Source of the DNA: Paracoccaceae bacterium
Lineage (GTDB): Bacteria > Pseudomonadota > Alphaproteobacteria > Rhodobacterales > Rhodobacteraceae
Direction: 5' to 3'
Assembly (NCBI GenBank): GCA_023260935.1
Contig: JALQTL010000011.1
Location: 1 to 7,945 of the forward strand
Length of the DNA: 7,945 bases
How positions within the stretch are numbered: position 1 is the first letter of the stretch; every line of letters begins with the position of its first letter. The translations under genes were made by a program, and so were the position numbers. Of this stretch, positions 1-6,415 are shown one piece after another. The notes beneath the pieces are model-generated. The model did no database searches and was not told where the DNA came from. It saw only the letters and a list, made by a program, of their open reading frames with translations.

Positions 1-2
1 GG

Positions 3-80
3 CGCAAACTGTTGTGGGGGGTGATCGTCCTGCCTTTCATCGCCATCGGTCTGCTCCTATATCTGGTGAATTACGCATGA
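3..80 (+). CDS. C-terminal end of an unidentified membrane protein (5' part outside window)
   Basis: An open frame enters from the left edge and ends at TGA 78-80. The visible 25 residues are RKLLWGVIVLPFIAIG followed by LLLYLVNYA. This is a basic flank, then about 20 hydrophobic residues, then a very short polar end, so the protein probably finishes with a membrane helix. The neighbouring frames are stopped or do not read as protein. The stop lies 7 bp before the ATG of the next gene, and its last A is part of that gene's weak GAGG ribosome site (79-82), so the two genes are probably co-transcribed and perhaps translationally coupled. Too little is visible to name a family. It could equally be the last helix of a multi-pass protein or a C-terminal anchor. 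Confidence 0.6.
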   Translation, partial: RKLLWGVIVLPFIAIGLLLYLVNYA

Positions 81-87
81 GGCCGCG

Positions 88-765
88 ATGCGCTATGTGA
101 AATGGTCCCTTTGGGCTTTGGTTCTTTTGGTGGTGGGGTCATTCCTGCACTACACCCTGCCACAGCATGATGTGGTGCGCGTGGTGGGTACCTATCAGGA
201 ACGCCAGGATCTGAACGACTGGACCAGCATCTTCTGGTCCACACCCGATGACCAATCCGGCAATCTGGTGAACCGCGATGTGCAGTTCATCCAGACGGTG
301 CAGCCCAATGGCAAGCCCATGGTCTATCGTAATGAAGATACCGGATGGCGCTGGCCGCCCTATTTCAAGTTCGATACCGCCAGCCTGCAAACCGAGGCGG
401 ATGATCTGAAATCCACCGCCGAGGCGCCGAAATGGGCGATCGTCACCCATTACGGATGGCGCAACGAGCTGATTTCGATCTTCCCCAATGCCGTGGGGAT
501 TCGCCCGACAACGGGCCCCGATGTAACCATCATCCCCTGGTTCAACATCTTTTTCTTCGTTTTCCTTGCCCTGATCGCCTTCCTTTTGGCGCGGATCTGG
601 GCGCAGTTCCGCGAACGCACGATCGACCCGGCGCTGGACGAGGTGGCCGAGACTTGGGATGCCGTGGATGCAAGGGCCGATGCCGCCCGAGAACAGGCCC
701 GCGGGTTCTTTGGCCGTATCGGCGCCTGGCTGGCCACCTGGAAGAAAAAGCCGCCCCGTCGCTAG
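88..765 (+). CDS. DUF1523 family membrane protein
   Basis: A 225-residue protein that I recognise as DUF1523, a family of unknown function common in Rhodobacterales. Residues 5-22 form a first membrane helix after a short basic start. Residues 23-148 are a polar, probably periplasmic domain containing the segment THYGWRNELISIFPNAV (120-136), which looks like the family core. Residues 149-172 form a second helix rich in Phe and Leu. Residues 173-225 form a charged, helical, probably cytoplasmic tail ending in KKKPPRR. The proposed topology is two helices with both ends in the cytoplasm. The ATG at 88 follows a modest GAGG (79-82) that overlaps the previous stop, which suggests coupling. The stop TAG 763-765 directly abuts the stop of the opposing oxidoreductase gene. 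Identity with the family is fairly sure; the biochemical role is unknown. Confidence 0.85.
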   Translation: MRYVKWSLWALVLLVVGSFLHYTLPQHDVVRVVGTYQERQDLNDWTSIFWSTPDDQSGNLVNRDVQFIQTVQPNGKPMVYRNEDTGWRWPPYFKFDTASLQTEADDLKSTAEAPKWAIVTHYGWRNELISIFPNAVGIRPTTGPDVTIIPWFNIFFFVFLALIAFLLARIWAQFRERTIDPALDEVAETWDAVDARADAAREQARGFFGRIGAWLATWKKKPPRR

Positions 766-2367
766 TCAGGCCGGGTGGTCTGCGGCGATCAGGCTGGCGG
801 CGCGTTCGGCAATCATGATGGTGGGGGCATTTGTATTGCCGCCGATCAGCCGGGGCATCACGCTGGCATCCACGACGCGCAGCCCTTCGATGCCCCGCAC
901 CCGCAAACCAGGCGTCACCACGGCTTCGGGGTCGCGGCCCATCCGGCAGGTGCCGACCGGGTGATAGATCGTATCCGCCCGGGCACGGATATCGGCAATC
1001 AGGGCCGCGTCGCTGCCATCATGGGGGTAAAGCCTGCGCCCGCGCCAAGGGGCAAGCGCAGGCGCCCCCACGATCCGTTCAAGCATCCGCGCGCCCCTGA
1101 CCATCAGATCCAGATCGTCGGGCGCCGACAGGAACCCCGGGTCAATGCGCGGGGCGCTGGTCGGGCGCGCGTCATACAGGCCAAGGCTGCCCCGGCTTTC
1201 GGGGCGCAGCAGGCAGATATGGGCAGACCAGCCATCTGCCCAATGCAGCTTGCGCATATGGTCATCCACAATCCCGATGACGAAGTGAACCTGCAAATCG
1301 GGGCGCTCCAGCCCGGGGGCCGAACACAGGAAGGCCCCCGCCTCGGCCATGGGAGAGGCAAAGAGTCCTTCGCCCGTCTTGCGCCAGCGAAGACCCGCCC
1401 GCGCCAAGCGCATCAGCCCGCGCGGGTTCAGCCCCACCACATCGCGCCGCGGGCTTTCGTGGCTGATGGTGTAATCAAGATGGTCCTGAAGGTTCCGGCC
1501 CACGCCTTCCAGTTCATGCTGCACGGCAATGCCATGGGCGCGCAGCTCATCCGCCGGGCCGATCCCCGACAAGAGCAGGATCTGCGGCGACCCGAAGGCC
1601 CCGGCGGAAAGGATCACCTCGCGCCGCGCCCGAAGATGGGCGCCATCGGTCAAGAGAACGCCGGTGGCGCGGCGGCCCTCCAGCGTGATCCGGGCGATGC
1701 GGCGGTGGGTCAGCACGGTCAGGTTCGGCCGCTGCATCGCCGGGTGCAGATAGGCTGCCACCGCCGAACAGCGTTCGCCCTTGTGGGGGCCGTCATGGAA
1801 TTGTGTAACCTGATAAAGCCCTGCGCCTTCCTGATGATCGCCGTTGAAATCGGGGTTCGGGGCAATCTGGTTTTCGGCGCAGGCCTGCACGAAAGCGTGG
1901 CTGATGGCGCGGGGCTGGCGCTGGTCCGCCACTTGCAAGGGGCCGTCTTCGGCGTGAAGGGCAGAGGCCCCCCGCATGTTTCCCTCTGCGCGCAGGAACC
2001 ACGGCAGGACAGAGCGCCAGTCCCAACCCTCGGCCCCCAATTCGGCCCATTCGTCGTAATCCGCCGGATGGCCACGGATATAAAGCATCGCGTTGATCGC
2101 CGATGATCCGCCAAGCGCCTTGCCGCGAGGCTGAAAACCGCGCCGCCCCCCCAGTCCGGGCTGGGGCGTGGTGCGAAAGCCCCAGTTGTGCAAGGGCGGC
2201 CTGCCCGACACCATTGTCGCCACAAGCGCGGGCGCGCGGATCAACAGGTCGCGCCCGGCCCCCCCGGCCTCGATCAGACAGACCCGCCGGGCCGGGTTTT
2301 CCGAAAGCCGTGCGGCAAGCACCGATCCGGCCGATCCGCCGCCCGCGATGATGAAATCATATTCCAT
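766..2367 (-). CDS. GMC-family FAD-dependent alcohol/choline dehydrogenase-like oxidoreductase
   Basis: A 533-residue flavoenzyme of the glucose-methanol-choline family, which oxidises primary alcohols using bound FAD. Visible features: the dinucleotide-binding motif AGGGSAG (8-14) with the ribose-binding acid Glu33 in LIEAGG; GMC signature 1 around GKALGGSSAINAMLYIRG (82-99); GMC signature 2, GSPQILLLSGIGP (259-271); and the C-terminal YHPVGTCRMG (468-477) and GGNTNAPT (509-516). His469 and Asn513 are 44 residues apart, the same spacing as the His466/Asn510 catalytic pair of choline oxidase, so the active site looks intact. There is no signal peptide, so it should be cytoplasmic. The YHPVGTCRMG form is shared by many alcohol dehydrogenases. 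With no betB, betI or choline transporter in view, calling it betA is not justified. I chose ATG 2365-2367 because MEYDFIIAGGGSAG begins as family members do; an upstream TTG (2431-2433) would add 22 low-complexity residues. No good Shine-Dalgarno is visible. Confidence 0.93.
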   Translation of the reverse strand: MEYDFIIAGGGSAGSVLAARLSENPARRVCLIEAGGAGRDLLIRAPALVATMVSGRPPLHNWGFRTTPQPGLGGRRGFQPRGKALGGSSAINAMLYIRGHPADYDEWAELGAEGWDWRSVLPWFLRAEGNMRGASALHAEDGPLQVADQRQPRAISHAFVQACAENQIAPNPDFNGDHQEGAGLYQVTQFHDGPHKGERCSAVAAYLHPAMQRPNLTVLTHRRIARITLEGRRATGVLLTDGAHLRARREVILSAGAFGSPQILLLSGIGPADELRAHGIAVQHELEGVGRNLQDHLDYTISHESPRRDVVGLNPRGLMRLARAGLRWRKTGEGLFASPMAEAGAFLCSAPGLERPDLQVHFVIGIVDDHMRKLHWADGWSAHICLLRPESRGSLGLYDARPTSAPRIDPGFLSAPDDLDLMVRGARMLERIVGAPALAPWRGRRLYPHDGSDAALIADIRARADTIYHPVGTCRMGRDPEAVVTPGLRVRGIEGLRVVDASVMPRLIGGNTNAPTIMIAERAASLIAADHPA

Positions 2368-2381
2368 GCCACAAGGGTTGC

Positions 2382-2415
2382 GCGCCAAGGGGCCGCGCAC
2401 AAGGGGCCTTGGCGC
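2382..2415 (-). repeat. 9-bp perfect inverted repeat in the leader of the oxidoreductase gene
   Basis: GCGCCAAGG (2382-2390) and CCTTGGCGC (2407-2415) are exact reverse complements separated by 16 bases. Inside the structure CAAGGGGCC occurs twice in direct orientation (2386-2394 and 2400-2408), and a third, shorter CAAGGG lies at 2372-2377. In the transcript this would be a stable GC hairpin 14 nt upstream of the ATG at 2367 and 27 bases past the pheT stop. No T-run follows in the direction of transcription, so it is not a standard intrinsic terminator. It may be an operator, a processing or mRNA-stability hairpin at the pheT/oxidoreductase boundary, or chance in GC-rich DNA. Confidence 0.5.
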
Positions 2416-2442
2416 CACCTGCCGCAACGGCAACAGGCGGGA

Positions 2443-4854
2443 TCAGCCGCGCAGGGTGCCGCCGGTAGCCTTTTTGACCTTGTCGATGATCTTCGCGCTG
2501 ACGGCCTCGATCTCGGCTTCCGTCAAGGTGGCCGCGACGGGTTGCAGGCGCACGGTCAGGGCGATCGATTTCTTGCCCGCCCCCATCTGCGCCTCGGCCT
2601 TTTCGCCGGTGAACTGGTCAAAAACCCGCACGCTTTCGATCAGGGTCTTGTCGGCACCCAGTGCGGCGTTCACTGCTGTCAGCACCTCGACCCCCTTGTC
2701 GACGACAAAGGCGAAGTCGCGGTCCACGGCTTGCAGATCGCTGATCGTCAGCGCCGGGCGTGTGGGCGTCTTTACCTTTGGCGAAGGGACATTGCCCACC
2801 AGAACCGTAAAGGCGACCGCCGGCCCCTTGATGTCAAAGGCCCGCAGGATGCGCGGATGCACCTCGCCAAAGGTGGCCATCACATTTGGCCCCAGTCCGA
2901 TGACGCCAGATCGCCCGGGGTGCCACCATTCGGCAACCTTGCGGGTGATCTGAACCCGGGCAGGCGCGCCAAGGGCGGCCAGCACCGCCTCGGCATCGGC
3001 CTTGGCGTCGAACACATCCACCGGGCGCCGGCTGCCAAAAGGATCGCGCGGGGCAGAGGCCCCAACCAGCAGGCCCGTCGCCTGCAAGTGCTGATCCCCC
3101 GGTTCCCCGCCGGTGAAGGCCGGGCCAATTTCGGCCAAGGCCAGATCCATGAAGCCGCGCGCCTGATTGCGCGCCGCCGCCCGCAAAAGCCCGGGCAGCA
3201 GATCGGGGCGAAGATGCGTCATTTCCGACGAGATCGGGTTTTCCACCCGCACGGCATCCTGCCCGCCGCCAAAGGCACGGGCAGCGGCTTCGTCGATGAA
3301 GCTGTAGGTGACGCATTCATTATAGCCCAGGGCCGCGATGGTGCGCCGCGCGGTCTTTTCCCGCGCCTGAAGCGGGGTCAGGATCGGCTTGGGCACGCCC
3401 GCCGTGGTGCGCGCCAGCGGCTTTCCCACCAGCTTTGTCAGGCTGGCCACGCGGGCCACCTCTTCCACCAGATCGGCTTCGCCCAGCACATCGGGCCGCC
3501 ATGTCGGCGGGGTGGCCATATCGCCATCCAGCGAAAAGCCAAGCGCCGTCAGCGTGGCGCGCTGCTCGGCCTCGGGGATATCCATGCCGACAAGGCTGAT
3601 CACCCGCGCCGGGTTCAGGCGATAGGCGCGGGTGGTGTCGATGGGTGCCCCATCCTGCGCGATATGGCTGGGCGTGCCGCCACAAAGGTCAAGGATCATC
3701 TGCGTAGCAAGGTCCAGGCCCGGCAGGGTAAAGGCCGGATCAACCCCCCTTTCGAACCGGTAGCGGGCATCGGAATTGATCTTCAGCGCCCGTCCGGTGG
3801 CGGCAATGGTGATCGGATCCCAGAAGGCGGATTCAAGGAAGACATCGGTGGTGCTATCCGTGCAGCCCGAATGTTCGCCCCCCATGATGCCGGCAAGCGA
3901 TTCCACACCCGCATCGTCGGAAATGGCCATCATGCCGTCGCGCAGCGTGTAGGTCTTGCCGTCCAGCGCCAGAAACTCCTCGCCGCCCCTGGCCGGGTGA
4001 ATGCGAAGCACGCCGCCCTTCACCTTTGCCGCGTCGAACACATGCAACGGGCGGTTCAGCCCGAAGGTGAAATAGTTGGTGATATCGACAAGCGCGGAAA
4101 TCGGGCGCAGGCCGATGGCTTTCAGCCGTTGTTGCAGCCAATCGGGCGAGGGGCCGTTTGTCACGCCCCGGATCATTCGGCCGGCGAAATGCGGGCAGCC
4201 CTTCGCCTTCAGCGCGGGGTCGATCTGAACCCGTACCGGGCAGTCAAAGCCCCCGTTGATCACGGGAACGGGCAGAGGCTTCAACTGCCCCAGACCCCGC
4301 GCCGCCAGATCGCGCGCAATCCCGCGCACGCCAAGCGCATCGGGACGGTTCGGCGTGATCTTGACATGGATCATCGGGTCCACCGTGCCGGGGCGGTTCT
4401 GCGCCAGCCAGTCCGTGAACTTCTGGCCCACCTCGCCCGAGGGAAGTTCGATGATGCCGTTGTGCTCATCGCTCAGTTCCAGCTCGCGCTCCGAGGCCAT
4501 CATGCCATGGGATTCAACCCCCCGGATCTTGCCTACGCCCAGCGTGACATCGATGCCCGGCACATAATCGCCGGGCTTGCACAGCACCACCGTGATACCC
4601 GCCCGCGCATTGGGCGCCCCGCAGACGATCTGCCTTTCGCCTTCATCCGTCATCACCCGGCAAACGCGCAGCCGGTCAGCATCGGGGTGCTGTTCGGCAT
4701 ACAGCACCTTGGCAAGGGTAAAGGGCGCCAACCGTGCGGCCGGGTTCACCACCTCTTCCACTTCCAGCCCCAGATCGGTCAGGGCGTACAGAATGTCATC
4801 AAGCGATGCCTGAGTATCCAGGTGATCCTTGAGCCAGGAGAGGGTGAATTTCAT
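2443..4854 (-). CDS. pheT: Phenylalanyl-tRNA synthetase beta subunit
   Basis: A full-length 803-residue beta subunit of the (alpha-beta)2 phenylalanyl-tRNA synthetase, close to the 795 residues of E. coli PheT. It carries tRNA-binding and editing functions in the cytoplasm. Order of domains: N-terminal MKFTLSWLKDHL; an EMAP/OB-type tRNA-binding domain around 40-150 with HPDADRLRVC (57-66) and IVCGAPN (76-82); the B3/B4 editing domain around 210-380 with ALVDITNY (254-261), IMGGEHSG (323-330) and FERGVDP (367-373); the B5 domain around 405-480; the catalytic-like core; and a C-terminal FDX-ACB anticodon-binding domain around 708-801. His271 (in LHVFD) and Glu341 (in LESAF) probably match the E. 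coli editing residues His261 and Glu334; that alignment is by eye. ATG 4852-4854 is preceded by AAAGGGA about 8 nt away. The gene is 315 bp from pheS and not coupled to it. The oxidoreductase gene follows 75 bp downstream. Confidence 0.98.
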   Translation of the reverse strand: MKFTLSWLKDHLDTQASLDDILYALTDLGLEVEEVVNPAARLAPFTLAKVLYAEQHPDADRLRVCRVMTDEGERQIVCGAPNARAGITVVLCKPGDYVPGIDVTLGVGKIRGVESHGMMASERELELSDEHNGIIELPSGEVGQKFTDWLAQNRPGTVDPMIHVKITPNRPDALGVRGIARDLAARGLGQLKPLPVPVINGGFDCPVRVQIDPALKAKGCPHFAGRMIRGVTNGPSPDWLQQRLKAIGLRPISALVDITNYFTFGLNRPLHVFDAAKVKGGVLRIHPARGGEEFLALDGKTYTLRDGMMAISDDAGVESLAGIMGGEHSGCTDSTTDVFLESAFWDPITIAATGRALKINSDARYRFERGVDPAFTLPGLDLATQMILDLCGGTPSHIAQDGAPIDTTRAYRLNPARVISLVGMDIPEAEQRATLTALGFSLDGDMATPPTWRPDVLGEADLVEEVARVASLTKLVGKPLARTTAGVPKPILTPLQAREKTARRTIAALGYNECVTYSFIDEAAARAFGGGQDAVRVENPISSEMTHLRPDLLPGLLRAAARNQARGFMDLALAEIGPAFTGGEPGDQHLQATGLLVGASAPRDPFGSRRPVDVFDAKADAEAVLAALGAPARVQITRKVAEWWHPGRSGVIGLGPNVMATFGEVHPRILRAFDIKGPAVAFTVLVGNVPSPKVKTPTRPALTISDLQAVDRDFAFVVDKGVEVLTAVNAALGADKTLIESVRVFDQFTGEKAEAQMGAGKKSIALTVRLQPVAATLTEAEIEAVSAKIIDKVKKATGGTLRG

Positions 4855-4926
4855 CGCGGGCGTCCCTTTGATTTCGTGCGTCCGGCCTTAGCGCAAAGGC
4901 GCGGCAAGGGGAAGTGCCGGGGCGCG

Positions 4927-4955
4927 GGGTTTCCGTAACCGAAACGGCTTGTCAA
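4927..4955 (-). promoter_or_regulatory. Candidate pheT promoter
   Basis: Read on the minus strand there is a perfect TTGACA -35 (plus-strand TGTCAA, 4950-4955). After 17 bases comes AAACCC (4927-4932), a poor -10. A small dyad, GTTTC (4929-4933) and GAAAC (4941-4945) separated by 7 bases, overlaps the spacer and the -10. The start of transcription would fall about 65 nt upstream of the pheT ATG. The perfect -35 and the long gap between pheS and pheT favour an independent promoter; the weak -10 keeps this tentative. Confidence 0.35.
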
Positions 4956-4989
4956 GAAACCACCCTGCAGTTCGCCATAATTCGGCTTT

Positions 4990-5011
4990 CCTGATTCGCT
5001 ATTCAATCAGG
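4990..5011. repeat. 7-bp inverted repeat immediately before the 48-codon ORF
   Basis: CCTGATT (4990-4996) and AATCAGG (5005-5011) are perfect reverse complements around an 8-base spacer. The right arm ends one base before the ATG at 5013, where a ribosome site would be expected, and no Shine-Dalgarno is visible there. As DNA it could be an operator. As RNA it would form a short hairpin over the initiation region if transcription starts upstream. Confidence 0.5.
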
Positions 5012-5012
5012 C

Positions 5013-5159
5013 ATGATGAACCCGATGCTCCATAAACCCAAGAACCTGAAGCGGAAAAACCCGTTTCGCCTGATTGTCCTGATGGGGCTTGCAGGCCTGT
5101 GCTTTCTAGTGGCCGCCAATCAGATCGGGGCCGTCACCTTCATCATGCCGACGCCCTGA
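5013..5159 (+). CDS. Small single-helix membrane protein, hypothetical (48 residues)
   Basis: A short rightward ORF in the pheT-pheS gap, encoding MMNPMLHKPKNLKRKNPFR, then LIVLMGLAGLCFLVAANQIG, then AVTFIMPTP. The first 19 residues contain seven Lys/Arg/His, residues 20-38 form one hydrophobic segment, and the tail is short and neutral. By the positive-inside rule this is an N-in, C-out inner-membrane peptide. Codons mostly end in G or C, like the neighbouring genes, and the hydrophobic organisation is unlikely from random sequence. An in-frame stop at 4992-4994 limits the start; ATG at 5013, 5016 and 5025 are all possible. No Shine-Dalgarno precedes any of them, and a 7-bp inverted repeat occupies that place. 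The stop lies 10 bp from the pheS stop on the other strand. I do not recognise a family. It may be real but poorly annotated, or spurious; conservation in relatives would decide. Confidence 0.6.
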   Translation: MMNPMLHKPKNLKRKNPFRLIVLMGLAGLCFLVAANQIGAVTFIMPTP

Positions 5160-5164
5160 TCAGG
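5155..5164. repeat. 10-bp palindrome between convergent stops
   Basis: CCTGATCAGG (5155-5164) is a perfect palindrome that includes the TGA of the 48-codon ORF. Arms ACGCC (5151-5155) and GGCGT (5163-5167) can instead form a 5-bp stem with a 7-base loop. A second TGATCA (5167-5172) contains the pheS stop on the minus strand. There is no T-run on either side, so I do not call it a terminator. It repeats the CCTGAT/ATCAGG half-sites seen just upstream of the ORF. Confidence 0.4.
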
Positions 5165-5169
5165 CGTGA

Positions 5170-6249
5170 TCAGCGGCTAAGCCCGCCGGGCAGGTCCGGC
5201 ATGTCCAGCGCCGCAAACCCATAGTGACGCAGCCAACGCAGATCGCCTTCAAAGAAGGCGCGCAGATCGGGGATACCGTATTTCAGCATGGCAATCCTGT
5301 CGATCCCCATGCCAAAGGCAAAGCCCTGCCATTCATTCGGGTCAACCCCGGCCGCAGCCAGCACCTTCGGATGCACCATGCCAGAGCCAAGAATTTCCAT
5401 CCACTTGTCGCCTTCGCCGATGCGCAACTGCCCGCCCACGTTCGAATAGCGGATATCCACTTCGGCCGAGGGTTCGGTAAAGGGGAAATGGCTCGCGCGG
5501 AAGCGCAGCTCCACTCGGTCGACTTCAAAGAAGGCGCGGCAGAATTCCTCAAGGCACCATTTCAGGTTTGCCATCGAAATGTCACGGTCGATGGCCAGCC
5601 CTTCAACCTGGTGGAACATCGGCGTGTGGGTCTGGTCCATGTCCATCCGGTACACACGCCCCGGGGCGATGACGCGGATCGGCGCGCCCTGCGCCGTCAT
5701 CGCGCGGATCTGCACCGGGCTGGTATGGGTGCGCAGCACATGCGGCGGGCGGGCATCATCCGCAGCGCGGTGCATGAAGAAGGTGTCATGCTCTTGCCGG
5801 GCTGGGTGTTCGGGCGGAATGTTCAGCGCGTCGAAATTGTACCAGTCGCTTTCGACCTGCGGGCCTTCGGCCACCGAAAAACCCATATCTGCAAAGATGG
5901 CCGTCAGTTCTTCCATCACCTGACTGACCGGGTGGATGGTGCCCTGCGGGCGCGGGCGGCCCGGCAGCGTCACATCCAGCCATTCCGATTTCAGCCGTTC
6001 GTTCAGCGCGGCGTCGGCAAGCCCTGCCTTCTTGGCGCGCAGGGCGGCGTCGATCTCGTCTTTCAGCACGTTCAGCGCGGCCCCGGCGGCCTTGCGCTGA
6101 TCTGGGTCCATCTTGCCAAGCGTGGCCATCATGGCGCTGATCTCGCCCTTCTTGCCAAGGGCGGCAAGGCGCACCTCTTCAAGGGCAGATTCGTCTGCGG
6201 CGCGGGCCACAGCTTCGATGAATTTGCCACGAAGTTCGGTCAGGTCCAT
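5170..6249 (-). CDS. pheS: Phenylalanyl-tRNA synthetase alpha subunit
   Basis: A complete 359-residue catalytic subunit (class IIc) that activates phenylalanine with ATP and charges tRNA-Phe in complex with PheT. Residues 1-90 are the helical, coiled-coil tRNA-contacting arm. The catalytic core begins near HPVSQVMEEL (106-115). It contains HTSPVQIR (175-182), motif 2 at 197-217 (GRVYRMD, with FHQVEG), FPFTEPS (255-261) and motif 3 GFAFGMGIDR (309-318). Ala311 in GFAFG matches the E. coli Ala294 position that sets the size of the Phe pocket, so normal specificity is expected. ATG 6247-6249 has a strong GGAGG (plus-strand CCTCC, 6258-6262) 8 nt upstream. Upstream lies a divergent lipoprotein gene. 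I found no Phe-rich leader peptide like E. coli pheM. No obvious terminator follows the gene. Confidence 0.98.
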   Translation of the reverse strand: MDLTELRGKFIEAVARAADESALEEVRLAALGKKGEISAMMATLGKMDPDQRKAAGAALNVLKDEIDAALRAKKAGLADAALNERLKSEWLDVTLPGRPRPQGTIHPVSQVMEELTAIFADMGFSVAEGPQVESDWYNFDALNIPPEHPARQEHDTFFMHRAADDARPPHVLRTHTSPVQIRAMTAQGAPIRVIAPGRVYRMDMDQTHTPMFHQVEGLAIDRDISMANLKWCLEEFCRAFFEVDRVELRFRASHFPFTEPSAEVDIRYSNVGGQLRIGEGDKWMEILGSGMVHPKVLAAAGVDPNEWQGFAFGMGIDRIAMLKYGIPDLRAFFEGDLRWLRHYGFAALDMPDLPGGLSR

Positions 6250-6278
6250 GTCTCTTGCCTCCGGCGATCAGTGAGACG

Positions 6279-6307
6279 GGGTTAGCGGGAAGGTGCCTTG
6301 GATGCAA
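6279..6307 (-). promoter_or_regulatory. Weak candidate pheS promoter
   Basis: On the minus strand TTGCAT (plus-strand ATGCAA, 6302-6307) and TAACCC (plus-strand GGGTTA, 6279-6284) are 17 bases apart, the ideal spacing. Each hexamer matches the sigma70 consensus only partly. It would give a leader of about 20-25 nt containing the GGAGG site. It is the best pair I could find in the 180-bp divergent region; confidence is low. Confidence 0.25.
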
Positions 6308-6313
6308 GGGTGG

Positions 6314-6339
6314 GGTGGCTGCATGGTGGCAAAGGTGGC
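6314..6339. repeat. Three direct GGTGGC repeats upstream of pheS
   Basis: GGTGGC occurs at 6314-6319, 6325-6330 and 6334-6339, with periods of 11 and 9 bases, so the copies fall on nearly the same face of the helix. They lie just upstream of the candidate pheS promoter in the region shared with the divergent lipoprotein gene. They may bind a regulator or be low-complexity coincidence. Confidence 0.35.
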
Positions 6340-6351
6340 TTTGGCCCTGTT

Positions 6352-6398
6352 GATGCAGATCATGTTGGGCGGGGCCTGACTGTGCTCAGGATGCAGAT
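6352..6398 (+). repeat. 9-bp direct repeat upstream of the lipoprotein gene
   Basis: GATGCAGAT occurs at 6352-6360 and 6390-6398, 38 bases apart; a partial GATGCA also lies at 6301. Between the copies a small hairpin, CCTGA (6375-6379) and TCAGG (6386-6390), touches the second copy. The best promoter-like pair for the lipoprotein gene, CTGACT (6376-6381) and TATGGC (6398-6403) with a 16-base spacer, overlaps the second copy; it is weak. Confidence 0.3.
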
Positions 6399-6415
6399 AT
6401 GGCTTGAAGGACATG

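Noticed and set aside
775..2106. Plus-strand open frame of 443 codons opposite the GMC gene
   Set aside because: Antisense shadow of a gene with clear GMC motifs; low-complexity composition and no plausible start site.
2368..2433. N-terminal extension of the GMC protein from TTG 2431-2433
   Set aside because: The 22 added residues are Arg/Pro-rich and coincide with the inverted repeat; family members begin at the MEYDFIIAGGGSAG segment.
4902..4919. Hairpin CGGCA / TGCCG upstream of pheT
   Set aside because: A 5-bp stem with an 8-base loop in GC-rich DNA is expected by chance and has no further support.
2188..4938. Very long plus-strand open frame (916 codons) opposite pheT
   Set aside because: It is the antisense shadow of pheT, whose domains are all recognisable. 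Such frames are frequent in GC-rich genes, and the translation is rich in Arg, Gly, His and Gln with no known motif.
4949..4981. Plus-strand promoter TTGTCA / CATAAT for the 48-codon ORF
   Set aside because: The hexamers are separated by 21 bases, outside the usual 16-18 range; no better pair was found, so the promoter of this ORF is left open.
5151..5167. Possible terminator between the 48-codon ORF and pheS
   Set aside because: The stem is only 5 bp and neither strand shows a U-run, unlike the clear terminator at 6699-6729.
5224..6285. Plus-strand open frame of 353 codons opposite pheS
   Set aside because: Antisense shadow of pheS; no ribosome site or recognisable protein features.
6268..6362. 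Short minus-strand ORF upstream of pheS as a possible attenuation leader peptide
   Set aside because: The peptide has only two scattered Phe residues rather than a Phe run, and I see no terminator/antiterminator pair before pheS, so a pheM-like attenuator is not supported.
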